From Plasmodium malariae (lineage: Eukaryota > Apicomplexa > Aconoidasida > Haemosporida > Plasmodiidae), in assembly GCF_900090045.1 (NCBI RefSeq), contig NC_041782.1, positions 2,754,519 through 2,818,518 on the forward strand: a DNA stretch of 64,000 nt, written 5' to 3'. Shown piece after piece: positions 12,669-25,759 of this stretch (the first letter of the stretch is position 1; each line of letters opens with the position of its first letter). The notes under the pieces are model-generated. The model was given only the letters and a program-made list of their open reading frames with translations, searched no databases and had not been told where the DNA came from. The position numbers were made by a program, and so were the translations under genes.

Positions 12669-13641
12669 ATGGAACACAAAATTAAGTTAATGATATTTAT
12701 TAAGATTTCTACGTTTATATTTTTAAGTTGGAAATATTATTTGTGTACTTATATGGTATGATAAAGTTATATACTAATATTTGTATTAACTATATTTTTC
12801 ATGTTTTATATATGTTAATACTTTTTTTTACTGTGAAATTATTCATTTGTTTAAATGATAAATTTTGCTTTTGTTTTTTCAGAGTACGCATAACAGATCT
12901 TTGATTAAATTCTACAATCATGATAAAAAATTATTTACAAGAAATTATCGTTTGCTGGAAAAATATAAGAAGAATATGAATGCGGGTATTATATGTTTAA
13001 AAGAAGAGATACAAAGTGGAGTGAATGATAAAAATGATATATCTTATTATGAAAAATGCATCTTAGAAAAAAAGAAACAATCCAATGAGAAACTACCAAG
13101 AAATGCAAGACGATATGAAAAAAATGTGAAAAATAAATCTTGTATACTTGTAACAAAAAAATGTTCTTATTTAGAAAAAAAAATATTCAAAGAACTGGAT
13201 TATGTAAATTTTCTTAAAAATAACAGAACATTGAGTGATAAGTTTTATAAAAAAATAATACTTAAAAAACACAAATTACGATTTTTTTTACCTTTATCTT
13301 TATTATTGTTGTTATCTGTATCAATCATATTAGATTATTCTAGTGATTTGGGACTTGTGAGGGGGTTATTTTGGATAGTGAATACGTGCTATGTAAATAA
13401 TAGTTGGCAAAGTATTTTGGGTAAATTGTTAAAAAAGACATCACCTTTGAATGAGATTTTCAAAATTATTAAAAGTAATAGTAAGGATGCAAACTTATAT
13501 GTAACAAGTTTATTTTGGACGTCAATATACTGCATATCCTTCCTCATGTTAGGCATTACAATTATATTAGGTGTTGTTTATTATCATAAAAAAGTTAAAA
13601 AATATGAAGAAATTAAGTTCAGGAAAAGGTATAATGAATAA
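12669..13641 (+). CDS. fam-l/fam-m superfamily exported protein, group A (281 aa)
   Basis: Exon 1 is 12669-12755 (87 nt, MEHKIKLMIFIKISTF..., donor GTATGA). Exon 2 is 12883-13641 after TTTTTTCAG; both are phase 0. Exon 1 is a signal-peptide-like hydrophobic segment. The PEXEL region reads RNYRLLEKYK (about residues 49-58): arginine and leucine are present, but the fifth position is lysine. Group A markers follow: TKKCSYLEKKIFKELDY at about 120-136 and FLKNNRTLSDKFYKKIILKK. Membrane helices lie at about 162-180 and 243-262, and the tail is HKKVKKYEEIKFRKR plus a short YNE extension. It is a doublet partner of the group B gene 3.6 kb downstream. The protein is expected to be exported toward the host red cell; its molecular role is unknown. 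The fam-l label is likely but not proven. Confidence 0.92.
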
Positions 13642-15889
13642 TAAGGTATAGTTATCATTCTACAAAGAAATATCCAACATTATCTAATATATAATATCTT
13701 TAGTGATATTTTTAATAAACATATACGTAACTGCATAAATTTTATAAGTAAATTTACATAAATATACGCGTTCTGATACACAACTGTAAAAAAATATGTT
13801 TTAATTTTTTTTCTTTATTTATATATTTTAAGTTTTTTAAATGTGAACATTAATATATTACGTCTGTTTTATGAAATATTTTTGGTTTTATAGATACACT
13901 TGTGTATATAAATAGGTTTTTAAGAAAAATAAATTTTATTAAGTTAAAATTAATATATATTAAGACAATTCGCATAATTATATTGAAGTCGCGTGTGAAC
14001 TCATGCATGAAACATAAAAAATTCTACTTTATATTTTTCTATAGCTCAAGTCTAAAATTATAGTTTGTTGAAGGAATATATGAAATGCATAAATATATTT
14101 AAATTATCTATAAATGTATCATATTTTATGTAATGAAGTGAATCTATTTTGTAGCATTTATATATACATATTTATATCTAATAAAAACATGATATATACT
14201 ATCTAAAATAAATTTTATGAAAAATGATCTATAGAATATAATTTTTGTAAATGACTTTTTAAAAAAGTTGAGTTATTTTTAGATGGTATAAAAGAGAAAA
14301 TATAAATATATAATTAAATAATATAAACATTAAATATTGGTTAGATTTAATAGTTTTTTAGGTTTGGAATTCTAAATATTTAAAATTAAATAAATAGCTA
14401 AATGTATTTAATTTATTATTAGTATATTTGGCTGAGATGTTACAGAAATTTTGGAAAGTTTAATTAAATACATATTATAATGAAAATATATAAATTATGT
14501 GATTATTGTTAACTTTGTTTTTACTATAATATAATAAAGGAATTGTATATAAGGAAATTATATATGAATATATGCCATAATGGAATTCTTTTCTTTTTTT
14601 TTTTAATAATAATATATCCTTTAAATATTTTATATATTTATAAAAATAAAAATTACCTTTAAGGGTAACGAATCTATATATATTTTTTTTTGAAATAATA
14701 TAATGATGCTAGTATAAATATTTTTATATATATTTTATGAACTAGGATTTCATATAATTATATAATGTGTAAAATGTTGAACACATTATAAATATATATC
14801 AAAATATGTGTAGTTTATATATAGAATTAGTAACTTCTACAATTTAATTATAATATATAAAACAAAATAAAAGAGAAAAGAAAAAATATTTTATAGATAA
14901 TTTTTAGATACTTATTATGGTTATTATTTGTTAGTTAAGTTTTAATAATATATATGTAAAAAGTTATATGTATTTTTATTGTTTTTCATTGAATAAGTTT
15001 AATACATATATTGAGCACGCATTCGTTTTTCGAATATTTTTATTTATTTAAATTGATTCTACATATATAAAAATAAAAACAAAAGCATAATATTAACATA
15101 TATTTTAGTTATTACTCTTAAACATAAATTTAAAAGATATTGTTATGTAAATAAAACACCTCATTCATATATATTTCTTTGTAATAAGCATATTTAAGAT
15201 AAGGGCAACATAAGATAAACATGTAGATGTTGCTCCTAGGAAACTGAATATAATTCCAACATAAATTTTAAATAAAATATCAGTTATTTTTATTTTTTAT
15301 TTAATTTGTGTTAATTCTACCCTTTAATATAATATGTTGGAATATTTAAATCGGTTCAAAAAAAATATATATCTATTGATATATCAAATAATTGTATTAT
15401 AGAAATAGTTTTCTTTTTCTTTTTATTATTATATTATTGTTTCTTCAGAATATATATAATTAAAAAAAATATTAAAACATTTGGTACATATTTATAACAA
15501 TTTTTCATTAAAATATTATATTACCAATTAAAAGCAAATATGACAACTTTTAAAAATTAATGGAACAAAAATAAAACTCAACCTCTAAATTAACTTTAAA
15601 ATAGATAATAGTTCATATATTAAGTAGAAAAAAATAAATTTAATGTTTTAAATATATTATACACTGTAAAATAGTATATGTATTTAAGTAGTATTTAAAT
15701 GTGTTATTAATTAAAATAAAAAAAACTTAGATATTTTTTATTTATTTGTTTTTATTATTATACTATAATAATTGATATTTATCCGGAATAATAAAAAGTT
15801 GCTTCATATAATGCTTATAATATTTAATTTTCAATAAGATAACATTATTATAATTAGTAATTAAAGTTTTAATAATAAGGAAATATACT
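13642..15889. other. Spacer between doublet partners, nothing recognised
   Basis: About 2.2 kb of A+T-rich sequence between the group A gene and the group B gene. It contains short T runs (around 14592-14604) but no gene or RNA was seen. Confidence 0.5.
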
Positions 15890-16314
15890 ATATATGTACT
15901 CTATATGTTGTATATTTTAAAGAAATTCAATAATTCCAAATAGTAAGAAATCCAATTTTTTTTTTCATTTATTCTGAAAAGGATTAGAAAAAATACTATT
16001 TAATTAGTAAAATAAATGAAAAAATTAAATGATATATTTTGAATAATTATGATTAAATTTAAATTATTTTATTTTAATCAAAGTATATTTTGCATAAATA
16101 TTATTAAGGTAAAATTTTTATAATACCTTTTTTTATATATATTTACCTTTTTATATATATTGTAAAATATATTTCAGTTATATATATTTCACTAAGTATT
16201 TACAAAGAAATAATTTTTTTTTTATTAACAAATATACTATAGTACATTAAAGGAAGTATATTATTATTAATTTTTTTTTGTATCGAATATATTATTATAT
16301 CAAAGATGTATATT
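15890..16314 (+). promoter_or_regulatory. Group B type upstream region
   Basis: A pyrimidine-rich TACTCTATATG stretch lies near 15897-15908, about 415 bases before the start; similar TTCTCTAYATT strings sit about 390-430 bases before the other fam genes. Nearer the gene, AGTTATATATATTTCACTAAG at about 16176 and TATTTACAAAGAAATAA resemble the stretch at about 28286 before the 28432 gene, and less closely 48358 before 48483. The group A motif CTTATCTCTGTTGT is absent. A promoter role is inferred. Confidence 0.5.
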
Positions 16315-17202
16315 ATGGAACAAAATATCAAACCTCTGTTTTTAATTAAAATTTCTGCATTTATTCTTTTAACATGGTTATGCCATTTATAAATGATATC
16401 GTATGATATTATAAGAATGTTTTATCATATACCTTCTGATGGTGTTTTTTTTTATTTTATTAATAATACTTTTTATAATGGAATAATTTATTACGTTAAA
16501 TATGAAATATTTACCTTTTATTATTTTTTTTGGAATAGGCTTATCAAATCTTCAAATGAGATCTATAACTTTAGTAGAAATTTAATTAGAAGAAACTATA
16601 GATTACTAGCTGAATATAAACTAAATAAGTGTTCAAATGTTGTTGTATTAAAAGAAGATAGACCAAATTATAGAGAGTATAAAAAGAAATATATATCTAA
16701 TAATATAAAAGGTGGAATACGAAGAAGCGAAGAATCTAATAAATCATTAAATAATGAGAGACTCTATAAACAAGTTACTGGTTGTAATAAGGAAACATTA
16801 GATAGAATATATTATCGTTTTAAAAACAAATGGGTTAATAAAAAAGATTATGAGATTTCTCAAAAACAGAATAGAAGAATTTGCAATATAAACTTAAAAA
16901 AAATTAAATTTAGAAGTTACGGATTTGCATTTGCTATTTTTTCACTTTTTTTCACGTTTGGAATAGGATTCCCTATATTACAAGCATTAGAGCTTCTGGG
17001 ACCTTTAGAAAAGAATATTCTAGGAATAGTAGGTTATTTGATTGATCCTACTTCAATAAAAGACTATATCTCGCTAATATTTTTTGGAGTACTTATCATT
17101 ATATTAGCTATCACAATTATGATAACGATACCTAAGATCTTAATAAATAATGAAAAATATGAAAAAATTAAGTTGATGGATATACAAATGAACAATATGT
17201 AA
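16315..17202 (+). pseudogene. fam-l/fam-m superfamily, group B, exon 1 disrupted
   Basis: Exon 1 begins at 16315 with MEQNIKPLFLIKISAF..., with an in-frame upstream ATG at 16306. Near its end the usual CATTTTAACAATGAT reads CATTTATAAATGAT, a one-base loss that creates an in-frame TAA at 16390-16392. The usual donor GTATGA is at 16401. Exon 2 starts at 16539 after GGAATAG and is fully open to 17202 (about 220 aa). It has a canonical PEXEL, RRNYRLLAEYK, a group B body (KNKWVNKKDYE...NRRICNINLKKIKFRSYG), helices over FAFAIFSLFFTFGIGFPIL and SLIFFGVLIIILAITIMI, and the tail PKILINNEKYEKIKLMD. Exon 2 needs two bases from exon 1 to complete its first codon. A weak GTTATG donor at 16377 would supply exactly that phase and skip the stop, so a working transcript is possible. 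Otherwise this is a very young pseudogene. Confidence 0.75.
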
Positions 17203-18191
17203 TATGCTTTTTTTTGTAGGGAAGTTATTAATATAAAGTAACAATTATAATATATTTAGATATATATCCTTATTAGGCATAGATATATTGAAATATTTTT
17301 ATAGTTGTACATATGTATATCATATCATATTTCTACGAAAAGTAAGAAATTATATTATTAAAATTTTTGTGAATTTGAAAGTTTTAACGATTTCCATTTT
17401 GAATTATAAATTGTTGTTTAAGAATAAATAAATACTATTGTTTAAAAGATATATTTTTTCTTTAAAATAGATTCTTATATAGAATATATACCTTGCAGTT
17501 AAAATTATTATATATTATACTAAATAATAAATTTTCATTCATTTTTTATAATATATATTTTAAATTTTATATGATGGTGACCCCTTTTTTGCCTTATTCC
17601 AGTTTAAAATTATTATTTGTACACATATTAAGACAAATGAATAATTAACTTTATATTAAATATATATATGTCTTTTTTTATATTTATTGGAGCAAACTGA
17701 ACATATATTATAACATTGATATGTATATATAAAACTTGAGAAAGTATATTTTTACATAAATTTTGAAACATTAATAATTTAAAATAAAAATAAAAATAAA
17801 AATAATTTACTTATATTACAAGAAATATAAAATTATATGAAGCCGATTTTTTGGGTGAAATGTAAAAAAGCAAATAATTTACATATTATATTAATGTACT
17901 GGCGGCATATATTTTTTTACAATTGAACATTTAAAATTTTAGTCACATTAGAATTATTATAATAAATTTATAAAATTAATTTTTTGCAATAAATACTTTT
18001 TCTTCATTTTATATTAAACTTAGTTTAATTTATCAGATAATTTTATGCATATTAATTTAATAAAACTGTATTATCCAAAGAAGCAGAACAAAATATTTAA
18101 AAAATTTTACTAGAAATACCAATGAATAGTTGGTTATAATATAAAATAGTAACAGGCATAATTATTACAAAAGTCCAACTTAAACAAATAT
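17203..18191. other. Convergent intergenic region
   Basis: About 1 kb separating the 16315 gene from the minus-strand gene that ends at 18192. The two are convergent, so this is shared 3' flank. It contains an AAAATAAAAATAAAAATAA tract near 17780-17805. No gene was seen. Confidence 0.6.
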
Positions 18192-18993
18192 TTAAACAAG
18201 GCATTCACATAAGTATCCAATTAAGAGGATAAATATTGTTAATGATAAAAAAATGTAAAAGGACAAATTCTCATGTTTGGATGAGTGTTTTTGCTTATTC
18301 TTTTCAGTAGCTTTAAGTTTATCTTCATAATTAAAAAAATTACATATTTTCCGTGAATTCATATGGAACAAAGATGAGTCATTCTTTGAGGGAAATTTGT
18401 TAAAAGCCATGTGTACATTTTTATTGTTCTGAATATTATCATAACGTTCTAATGAAGGCAATTTTTCTTTTAAATTATTCTTAAATTTAGAAGCTCCATG
18501 TTTTTGAGGTTTTCTACGTTGAATCAAATAATTCATTTCTTCTTGATAAGTATCACTGTATATTGATTCATTATCCTTTTTTTGGAAAAGATTATTATGC
18601 TCTAATACATATGGCTTTTTTTCAAATGTTTCAGTACTTTTGCCTTTTAAATCATTTATTTTTTCTTTGGAATATTTATATTCATCTTCCACAGATGTTT
18701 TTGTTTCATTACATAATCGCCTGTTAAATTTATCTGTTAATATTTTATTTCGGTTCAATTTCTCGTTCCATGTTTTATCATAGATAATTCTCTAAAAGTA
18801 AAGGTTCAAATGAAATTTTCTAAAAATATATTTTTATATATTTTATGAATAATATTTTTTTGTTATATAGAAAAATAAAATAAAAAGAAACAAGAAATAA
18901 ATGTAAGTATAATAACTATGATACCTCGTTAGAATATTTTAAAATCCATATTAGACAGAAAAAAATAAAATCTTTAATGAAAAAGACAAGCAT
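18192..18993 (-). CDS. Two-exon Plasmodium exported protein, unassigned family (222 aa)
   Basis: This is the only minus-strand gene. Exon 1 is 18993 down to 18925 (69 nt, MLVFFIKDFIFFCLIWILKY), a clean signal-peptide-like segment ending at a GTATCA donor. Exon 2 is 18791 down to 18192, after an ACTTTTAG acceptor; both are phase 0. Exon 2 opens RIIYDKTWNEKLNRNKILTD and continues FNRRLCNETKTS. Neither KILTD (residues 39-43) nor RRLCN (47-51) is a perfect R.L.E/Q/D PEXEL, but both are close. The centre is hydrophilic and rich in K, N, E and S, and one membrane helix ends the protein (about residues 199-222). That single-helix layout differs from the two-helix fam-l/fam-m pattern. I do not recognise the family; exported protein of unknown function is the safest call. 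The other ATGs or TTGs in exon 2 are internal. Confidence 0.82.
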
Positions 18994-21954
18994 TTTTTTA
19001 TTTTGTTTTATAATGATTTTTTTTAAAATTGTAAAAACTTATATAATAATTTACTAGATATACTTGATATTTTCGAAAAGAAGAAGTAAATGATTAATTT
19101 ACAATTTGTCTAATTGTTTTCTATATTATCGATGTAACAAGTCTTTAGATTTTTTTTTTTAAGTAAATATAACTGTAGTACATATTGAAGTACAAGAATA
19201 AAGTTATAATTAAAAAAAATATACTTTAGAAATAGCTAATTTTAAAAATATTATTAATTAATATTATTCAATGTAAACAAATAAAAAAGGATTTAATATG
19301 TATTTTAAGACAAAAATGTATTAATATTATAACTGAATATACAAAAATTTTATTTCAAAAAAAACAAAAATATATATATATATATATTACATACATTTAT
19401 AATGTATTGCTTTAATGCGGACATAATATGAGATGAAATTCTAATAATAATATAAGCATTAGAATACAATGGAAACATATTTTTAGAACAAATATATTTA
19501 GTTCTGTTGTTAAAAAATTTATTGTAAAAATTGTTTATTAGTTATATACTAAATATACAATTGTAATTATTTTTGATAATAATTATTAATTAAAAAATTG
19601 GACTATAAAGAGAAGTAATTAAATTATAATATACATACATTATTTATATTGTAAATAGTATTTGATTTTGAAATAATTTGATCTAGAGTAATTAATAAAA
19701 CCTAGGTTGAGAAAATATAATTATTTAACATGTATAAATTATTATTTTTATGTTATAAATAATATATGAAATATTTATTTTGAATAATAATTTAAAACTT
19801 GCTTTATTCACTTCACTTAATGTATAATTATATTTATGTCAATAATTCCAATGATATAGTAATAAAAATTCATATTAAAACTATAATATTTGAGAGATTA
19901 ATATACCTTATTTTATAAAAGTTTCAGTAATATAACAATATATAATATATTAAAAACAAAAACAATTAAATTATACGTTGTATATTTTAAATGTACTCTA
20001 TTTTTTTTTAATATTTTATTGGTATTATTTGGTATAATATTTTTATTCTTTCATTTTTTTTTTCATGTAATAAGATCATTTGTTTTTTGTTAATTATAAT
20101 TATATATATTTTTTCATTACCAAGATTATTATCAAAAATTTTGATAAAGAAAAATATTGGTTAGATATATATCAGCAAAATCTTTGAATAAGGATAGTTT
20201 ATTAGATCATATGACTAGTAGAAAAAAAAAAAAAGGAAAAGTATACTGAAAGGGTTTTATTTGAGATTTATATGAAATATTTTTATTTTATTTTATTTTT
20301 TTTTTTGTTTTAGATTTGTTTTTACTATAACTTATAAAAAATCATATTTGTAATTTATAAAAATTTTTTTAAAATAAATTTTTATAAAGTTAAAATTAAG
20401 ATGGCTTAAAAATAAAAGTAAAAATATAAATAAAAACTTTAGCGTGCACTTTTATTATATGTAATGTGATGCTTAAAAGATGTACATGATAAAAAAAAAA
20501 AAAAAAAACTTTGGGTCTTTTACCTTGTATATATACATAATATATATATATATAATTAATAAAAGAAATATAATTAAAGTATTTGGCATTATTAATAACA
20601 AATAAACATTTACACTTTTTTAATGAAAAAATTTATTCTGAAAGTACTTGACTTGAATAAAGATAAAAAGAAAAAACAATAAAAACAATAGGTTTTAGTG
20701 TTAATTTTTTAATTACTCTACTCTTAAGAATTTACTTTATTATATTAGCTTTATGTATTTTTTAATTATAGAATCATAAGTTTGATATTAAAAAATAAAT
20801 CATTCACGGTTTTACGTATATATAAGTATTTTTTTATTTATTAAGACAAATAATAAAGTAAAATAATATAAAGGAGGAAATATGAAATTTAATACAAATG
20901 TACTAGATTTTTAAAATAGGCATGTAAAAAGAGGACTTTTATTTTGTTCATGTGATATTCAAAATACACAGAATACAAAGTTTTTATTCTTTGTTAAAAC
21001 TTTATATTTAATATAATATTTATATATACTATAAAAATGTGAATATTGCATCTAATTCTTATAATGAGTATACATAAATTTGTTACATTATTTTGATGCA
21101 TTAACTATTTTTCCTGAAATGGAATCATAAAATTATTAAAGAATTATAACCTGTAGTAGTAGAATTAGTGACACTGTGCTTATTTGAAGAATAATATTTT
21201 GTTACAAGAATAAAAAAACACTAAGTAAATTGATATGTAAACAAAAATTTTTAAATATATTTTTTTAAATTTTAATAAAATATTTTTTATTTATGTTTTA
21301 TACTTTTTATATAAAAATGATTGTAATTTTTTTATTATTGAAATTATTATTTATAATGAAACCGTCCTTTTAGTATAATTTTGATTTGGTTTCTTTTCTA
21401 AGTAACTAAATTTTATAGATTATGTTAAAAATAAGTTAAGTTGCTATTATATAAGCAAATTTATAAGGAAATGTTACTACATAATTATTATGTTTTTATT
21501 GTTATTTATGCTATCATCGAATACACTATGTGTATGTATATATATCGATATATATATATATATAGTTTACTAAATAATTTTGATAAATTTAAAACAATGA
21601 GTAAAATTATATAAGAGATTAAATAAAGACTTTTAATTAAATAGGAGTACGAAATGTATACTGAACACATTCTTTCGTACTAAATTTATGATTACTATAG
21701 AAAAATAGTGTAAAAAATAAAATTAAGTTTCTCCTCATGAAAATTTAATTTTTCCTTTTTATATGAACTTATCACTGTTACAATAATATGATATAATTAC
21801 AATAAACACATTTTATGTTTTATCATTTTATTTATTATTTATATTTTTCTGTTGTTCTTTGATTCATTTTTGTAAATGAATTTTTCTCATTATGTACTAA
21901 AACACTTTTTGAAATAGTAAAATATATTTTTAAGTTGTATTTTGAGTTACCGAT
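18994..21954. other. Intergenic region upstream of the minus-strand gene
   Basis: About 3 kb with no supported gene. It contains a run of 18 A at 20491-20508, an (AT)-rich tract near 19371-19388, and many T runs. The first few hundred bases after 18993 would be the promoter of the minus-strand gene. Confidence 0.5.
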
Positions 21955-22440
21955 TAGAAAATCTATGAACTATAGGAACAAAAGGGATTCTTCTCTGCAT
22001 TGAAAAAATGGTATACTATTAGTACATTACGTAAAAGAATTTGAAGAAAAAAATGTAATTTTGAAAAGAAAGGTATCATCAAATGATGAATAAGTAAATA
22101 TTGAAAAGAAAAAAATTAACACAAGTTAGAAAAAACTAGACAAAATAATAATTAAAGAAAAGTACAAGGACTAATTAAATTAAAAAATATAAGGACTAAC
22201 TTAATCTGGAATAAAAAAAAGTATAACATACATTGATGGTTGTAAATGGTGAATAAATTTTTTACTACAAAAACGAGTTATATGTCAGATTCTCTTAGAA
22301 AAAGTAGAAAATATATTGTGAAAACTGTATATTCGATGTACTGTGCTATAAGGATGGAAATAAAAAAGGTATAAATTTAATTAAAATAATTAGAATGATG
22401 TACATTTAAGATATTTATAAATATTACTTGTAACACCACG
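21955..22440 (+). pseudogene. Possible decayed coding island, family unknown
   Basis: This stretch is less T-rich, and more purine-rich and lysine/glutamate-like, than its surroundings. One frame from about 22023 reads VHYVKEFEEKNVILKRKVSS, then continues with scattered stops (VNIEKKKINTS, KKLDKIIIKEKYKD, SGIKKSITYIDGCKW). A neighbouring frame then reads about LLEKVENI. This is what an old, frameshifted, charged subtelomeric gene would look like, perhaps of a larger surface-protein family. I cannot name it. A chance composition shift is the alternative. Confidence 0.3.
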
Positions 22441-22836
22441 TTTGTGATTATTAATCTTGCTTCTCTGTTTTATAAATCCAATGTATGAAGATTTAATATA
22501 TTTTAGTTATGTATTTTAACATTCACCTAACATTACTATATACTGTAAAATATAATCTCTCATCAAAAACAATAGTTAGCACTGTTTTTAAGCATAATAT
22601 TTTCCTGTAAAGAGGTATTTATATCAGAAATTATTGAAAGTTATTGTATTCTAACTAATAATAAATCCTGGAGATATATTGAGGAAATATTTAATAATTA
22701 TAAAATTATCTAGATATACTTAAATGTTTTGATATAGAATAAAAAGATTAATGTGTTCTTAAATTTTATTAGAATTAGGATATATTTTTTTCCTATTTAT
22801 TTTATATGGTATATTCTTAATATATCTAAATGTTTT

Positions 22837-22875
<39 letters not shown>

Positions 22876-23460
22876 TTTAACAATATTAATTATTTCTGAT
22901 ATATATATTTACTTATAAACAGGTTAAATATATTGAGAATAAATGTAAATTATTTATATATATACTTTTATTTGGTTGAATATGAATAATTAATTTAAAA
23001 TTACGTGAATATATTTATTAGATAAAAAATTCAAAAAATTATTTAGAAAAAAATATGTACTCCTATATATAAATATCTCACTTATTTACATAAAAATCTA
23101 AAAAATATTTATTAATTAAAAAGTTATATTTTTACATAATTTGTATCATTATTAATTTCTTGTAATATATAACTCCAGTTATTATGATACGTCCTTACAT
23201 TTCTTTATATAAATGAAAATTTGTAATATTCATAAATTAAGGTGAAGTGAAGTAATAAAATATTTTATGGTAACGAACGCATTATCTTTACAAATACTTT
23301 TTAATTATATATATAATATATATAAATACATGTTCTACACACATATAAATGAATGAAATAAAAAAAATATTATCCTATTTAAGTTCTGTGTCATAGGATA
23401 ATATGAATTATATGACATAAACAATAATATAATATGATTTTTTTTTTAATTAATTATTTA
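22441..23460. other. Intergenic region with (AT)15 microsatellite
   Basis: A+T-rich spacer. The clearest element is an uninterrupted (AT)15 tract at 22843-22872. No gene was seen. Confidence 0.6.
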
Positions 23461-24881
23461 TTTTTTAGAAGAGAAATTTAATATATCAAATCAATATTAG
23501 TCTATTGTTGGGTAATTAAAAAATTAAATTTAATATACAATATTTTTATAATTATCGAAATTAACCAAGTGGAACATATAGTAATGTAAAAAAGAATCCT
23601 AATATATATATTTTTGCATTCATAGGTTTTTTTCATAAAAAATATAATTTGTTTTATTTAAATTAGTTTTATAAAATTTTTAATATAATATATAATATTT
23701 TGCAGAAATCATTTATAAAAATAACGTTCTGAACTATATAAAATTTTCAAGAAAAAAAATAATATATTAAACATTTTCCTAAATTTTATTTTATATAATA
23801 CTTCACATTTCATAACAATATTATTTTATACTGTATGTAGTTTTAGTTGAAATTATTTTAACTTATCATAATAATAGAAGGAACGTTCGTGAAAATTTTA
23901 TTATTATATTTTTATTTCTTTTCTATTATATAAATTTCTGTCGAAGATATAAATTTTTTTATTTTTAATGAAAAAAATAAAAAGAAAATAAGGAAATAAA
24001 TGATTTCATAATTTTAAAAAATTTACTTTTAGTAATAAAAAATAAATTGTAATAAGATAAATTTCATAATGATAATAAGATTCTGTTTATATCTATTAGA
24101 TATAAAATTGTAAAGCCTCTCATTTGGATTTTCCATTTTATAGTATAAAATTTTTATAGGAGTTTTAAATTCAAGAATATAAAATTTAATATAATAGTGA
24201 ATACGTGTTCCATTTATACTAAGTATATTTTATTTCTAGCTTATAATATGTGGAACAAAGCAAATATTTATCTTATTTTTATTTTTTTTCACTTCCTATA
24301 ATAATCAATAAATTTCATATATAGTTTAAGTTTTCTAATAAATAAATAATGTTTAAGAATTATAATTAGTACACAGATCTATTTTTACTAATAGAAAATA
24401 AGAAAAAAATGAATATTTATATTACTAATATATATGTTAATGTGCATATTCGCGATATATGTTGTATATTTTAAATATAAAATCAAATAATTAAACACCA
24501 TAAGATCAATTTTATTTTATTTCTAAAAATTATAAATAACAAAAAATTTTAATTCTTCTATCGGGAAATATACATATATATATATATATATTTCAAACAT
24601 TTATCAATAAAATTTAATATATCAGAACTTGTAAAAATGTTACTTTTTTTATTAATAACGATATTGCAAATCTTAATTAAAATATTTTTAAAGTTAACTT
24701 TGCTTTTTTAAAGATTTAGTACATAAAAATTATAAAATTTGATACTTTTTTGAAAAGAAAAATAATAAAATTTATAATTTAATTGACCGTATACTTTCAT
24801 TAGTACCTTATGAAATTTTAACGAATTTTTTATAAGTGTAAAAACAATATAAAATTAAATAATTACAACATTAAAAACAAA
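23461..24881 (+). repeat. Family C upstream region, copy 3
   Basis: Starts with TTTTTTAGAAGAGAAATTT at about 23465, the signature seen upstream of the other family C copies, and lies about 1.4 kb before the exon 1 relic. It includes an (AT)-rich tract near 24571-24591. Confidence 0.5.
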
Positions 24882-25759
24882 ATGAAAATTTTTACTTATT
24901 TTAGTAAAAATTTCTTTATTTCTTCTATATAAGTGCTCATGGTTTAATTACTACAAAGTAGTATAATAATATAATGTAAGAAATTTTACTTAATATTCCT
25001 TGTTGCTTTATATTATGTATATATATATAACAATAATAGTATATTAAAGAGTATATAAGCATATCACATTGTTAATAATTAAAATATTTTATTTTCATTG
25101 TATTGGTCTTTGATAAATTTTTAGATATTATGAATAGTATCCGTAAAACATTATATTCAAAAACTGATATTTTGTTGTTAGAGAATAAGATATAGACAGA
25201 AAATTTAGAATTGAAAGCTACGTTATTCGGAAATAGGTATTATGATACAAAAAATGAAGACGATAAATATATTTCAGAATTTAATGGAAAATAAAAATAT
25301 ATGAATATAAATAATACAAAAGCTTCATTCAGAATATTAGTCACAAAATTTACATCAATTATATGTAAACCGTTTGAAGAGATAATTAATTTTTTTATGA
25401 AAATATTATATAGGGCATTTAGTCATATATATAAATATAGGAGATGTAAGGATTCTTCCCAGAATAAAAGTTTAATACGTTGAGAATATAAAAGTACAGC
25501 TTTGATATTTGAGCTATATGCAATAATTTTTTTAATGGTATTTCTATTATTTATTTTAATAATTTATTTTGGAGTTATTATTTAAGGCTTTAACAATCCT
25601 TGGCTTATAGTTGAAAATATATAATTGTTATTTATTAGTAATAATGGAGATATACTTGAATTATCGTAGTCTAGTATAAGTATTTCTACGTTTATTTATA
25701 TTCTAGTAATATTATTCAAATAAATAATTTATATTCAAGGAAATGAATATAAAGACTAG
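24882..25759 (+). pseudogene. Family C exported protein, nonsense-only pseudogene (copy 3)
   Basis: A degenerate exon 1 may be at 24882-24944 (MKIFTYFSKNFFISSI, then a stop). Exon 2 homology runs from about 25108 (VFDKFLDIMNSIRKTLYSKT) to a terminal TAG at 25757-25759. The acceptor has decayed (TATTGG where copy 5 has TGTAG). The striking point is that the entire exon 2 stays in one frame, including the core LVTKFTSIICKPF...ILYRAFSHIYKYRRCKD and both helix regions, yet it is cut by stops at 25193, 25292, 25481, 25583, 25622, about 25670 and about 25721. The longest uninterrupted piece is 25295-25480. The PEXEL-equivalent segment reads KTDILLLEN. No function is expected. Confidence 0.8.

Noticed and set aside
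16393..16538. Apparent 5' extension of the 16315 exon 2 reading frame
   Set aside because: This is the intron read in frame; the acceptor GGAATAG at 16538 and alignment with the other members place the exon start at 16539.
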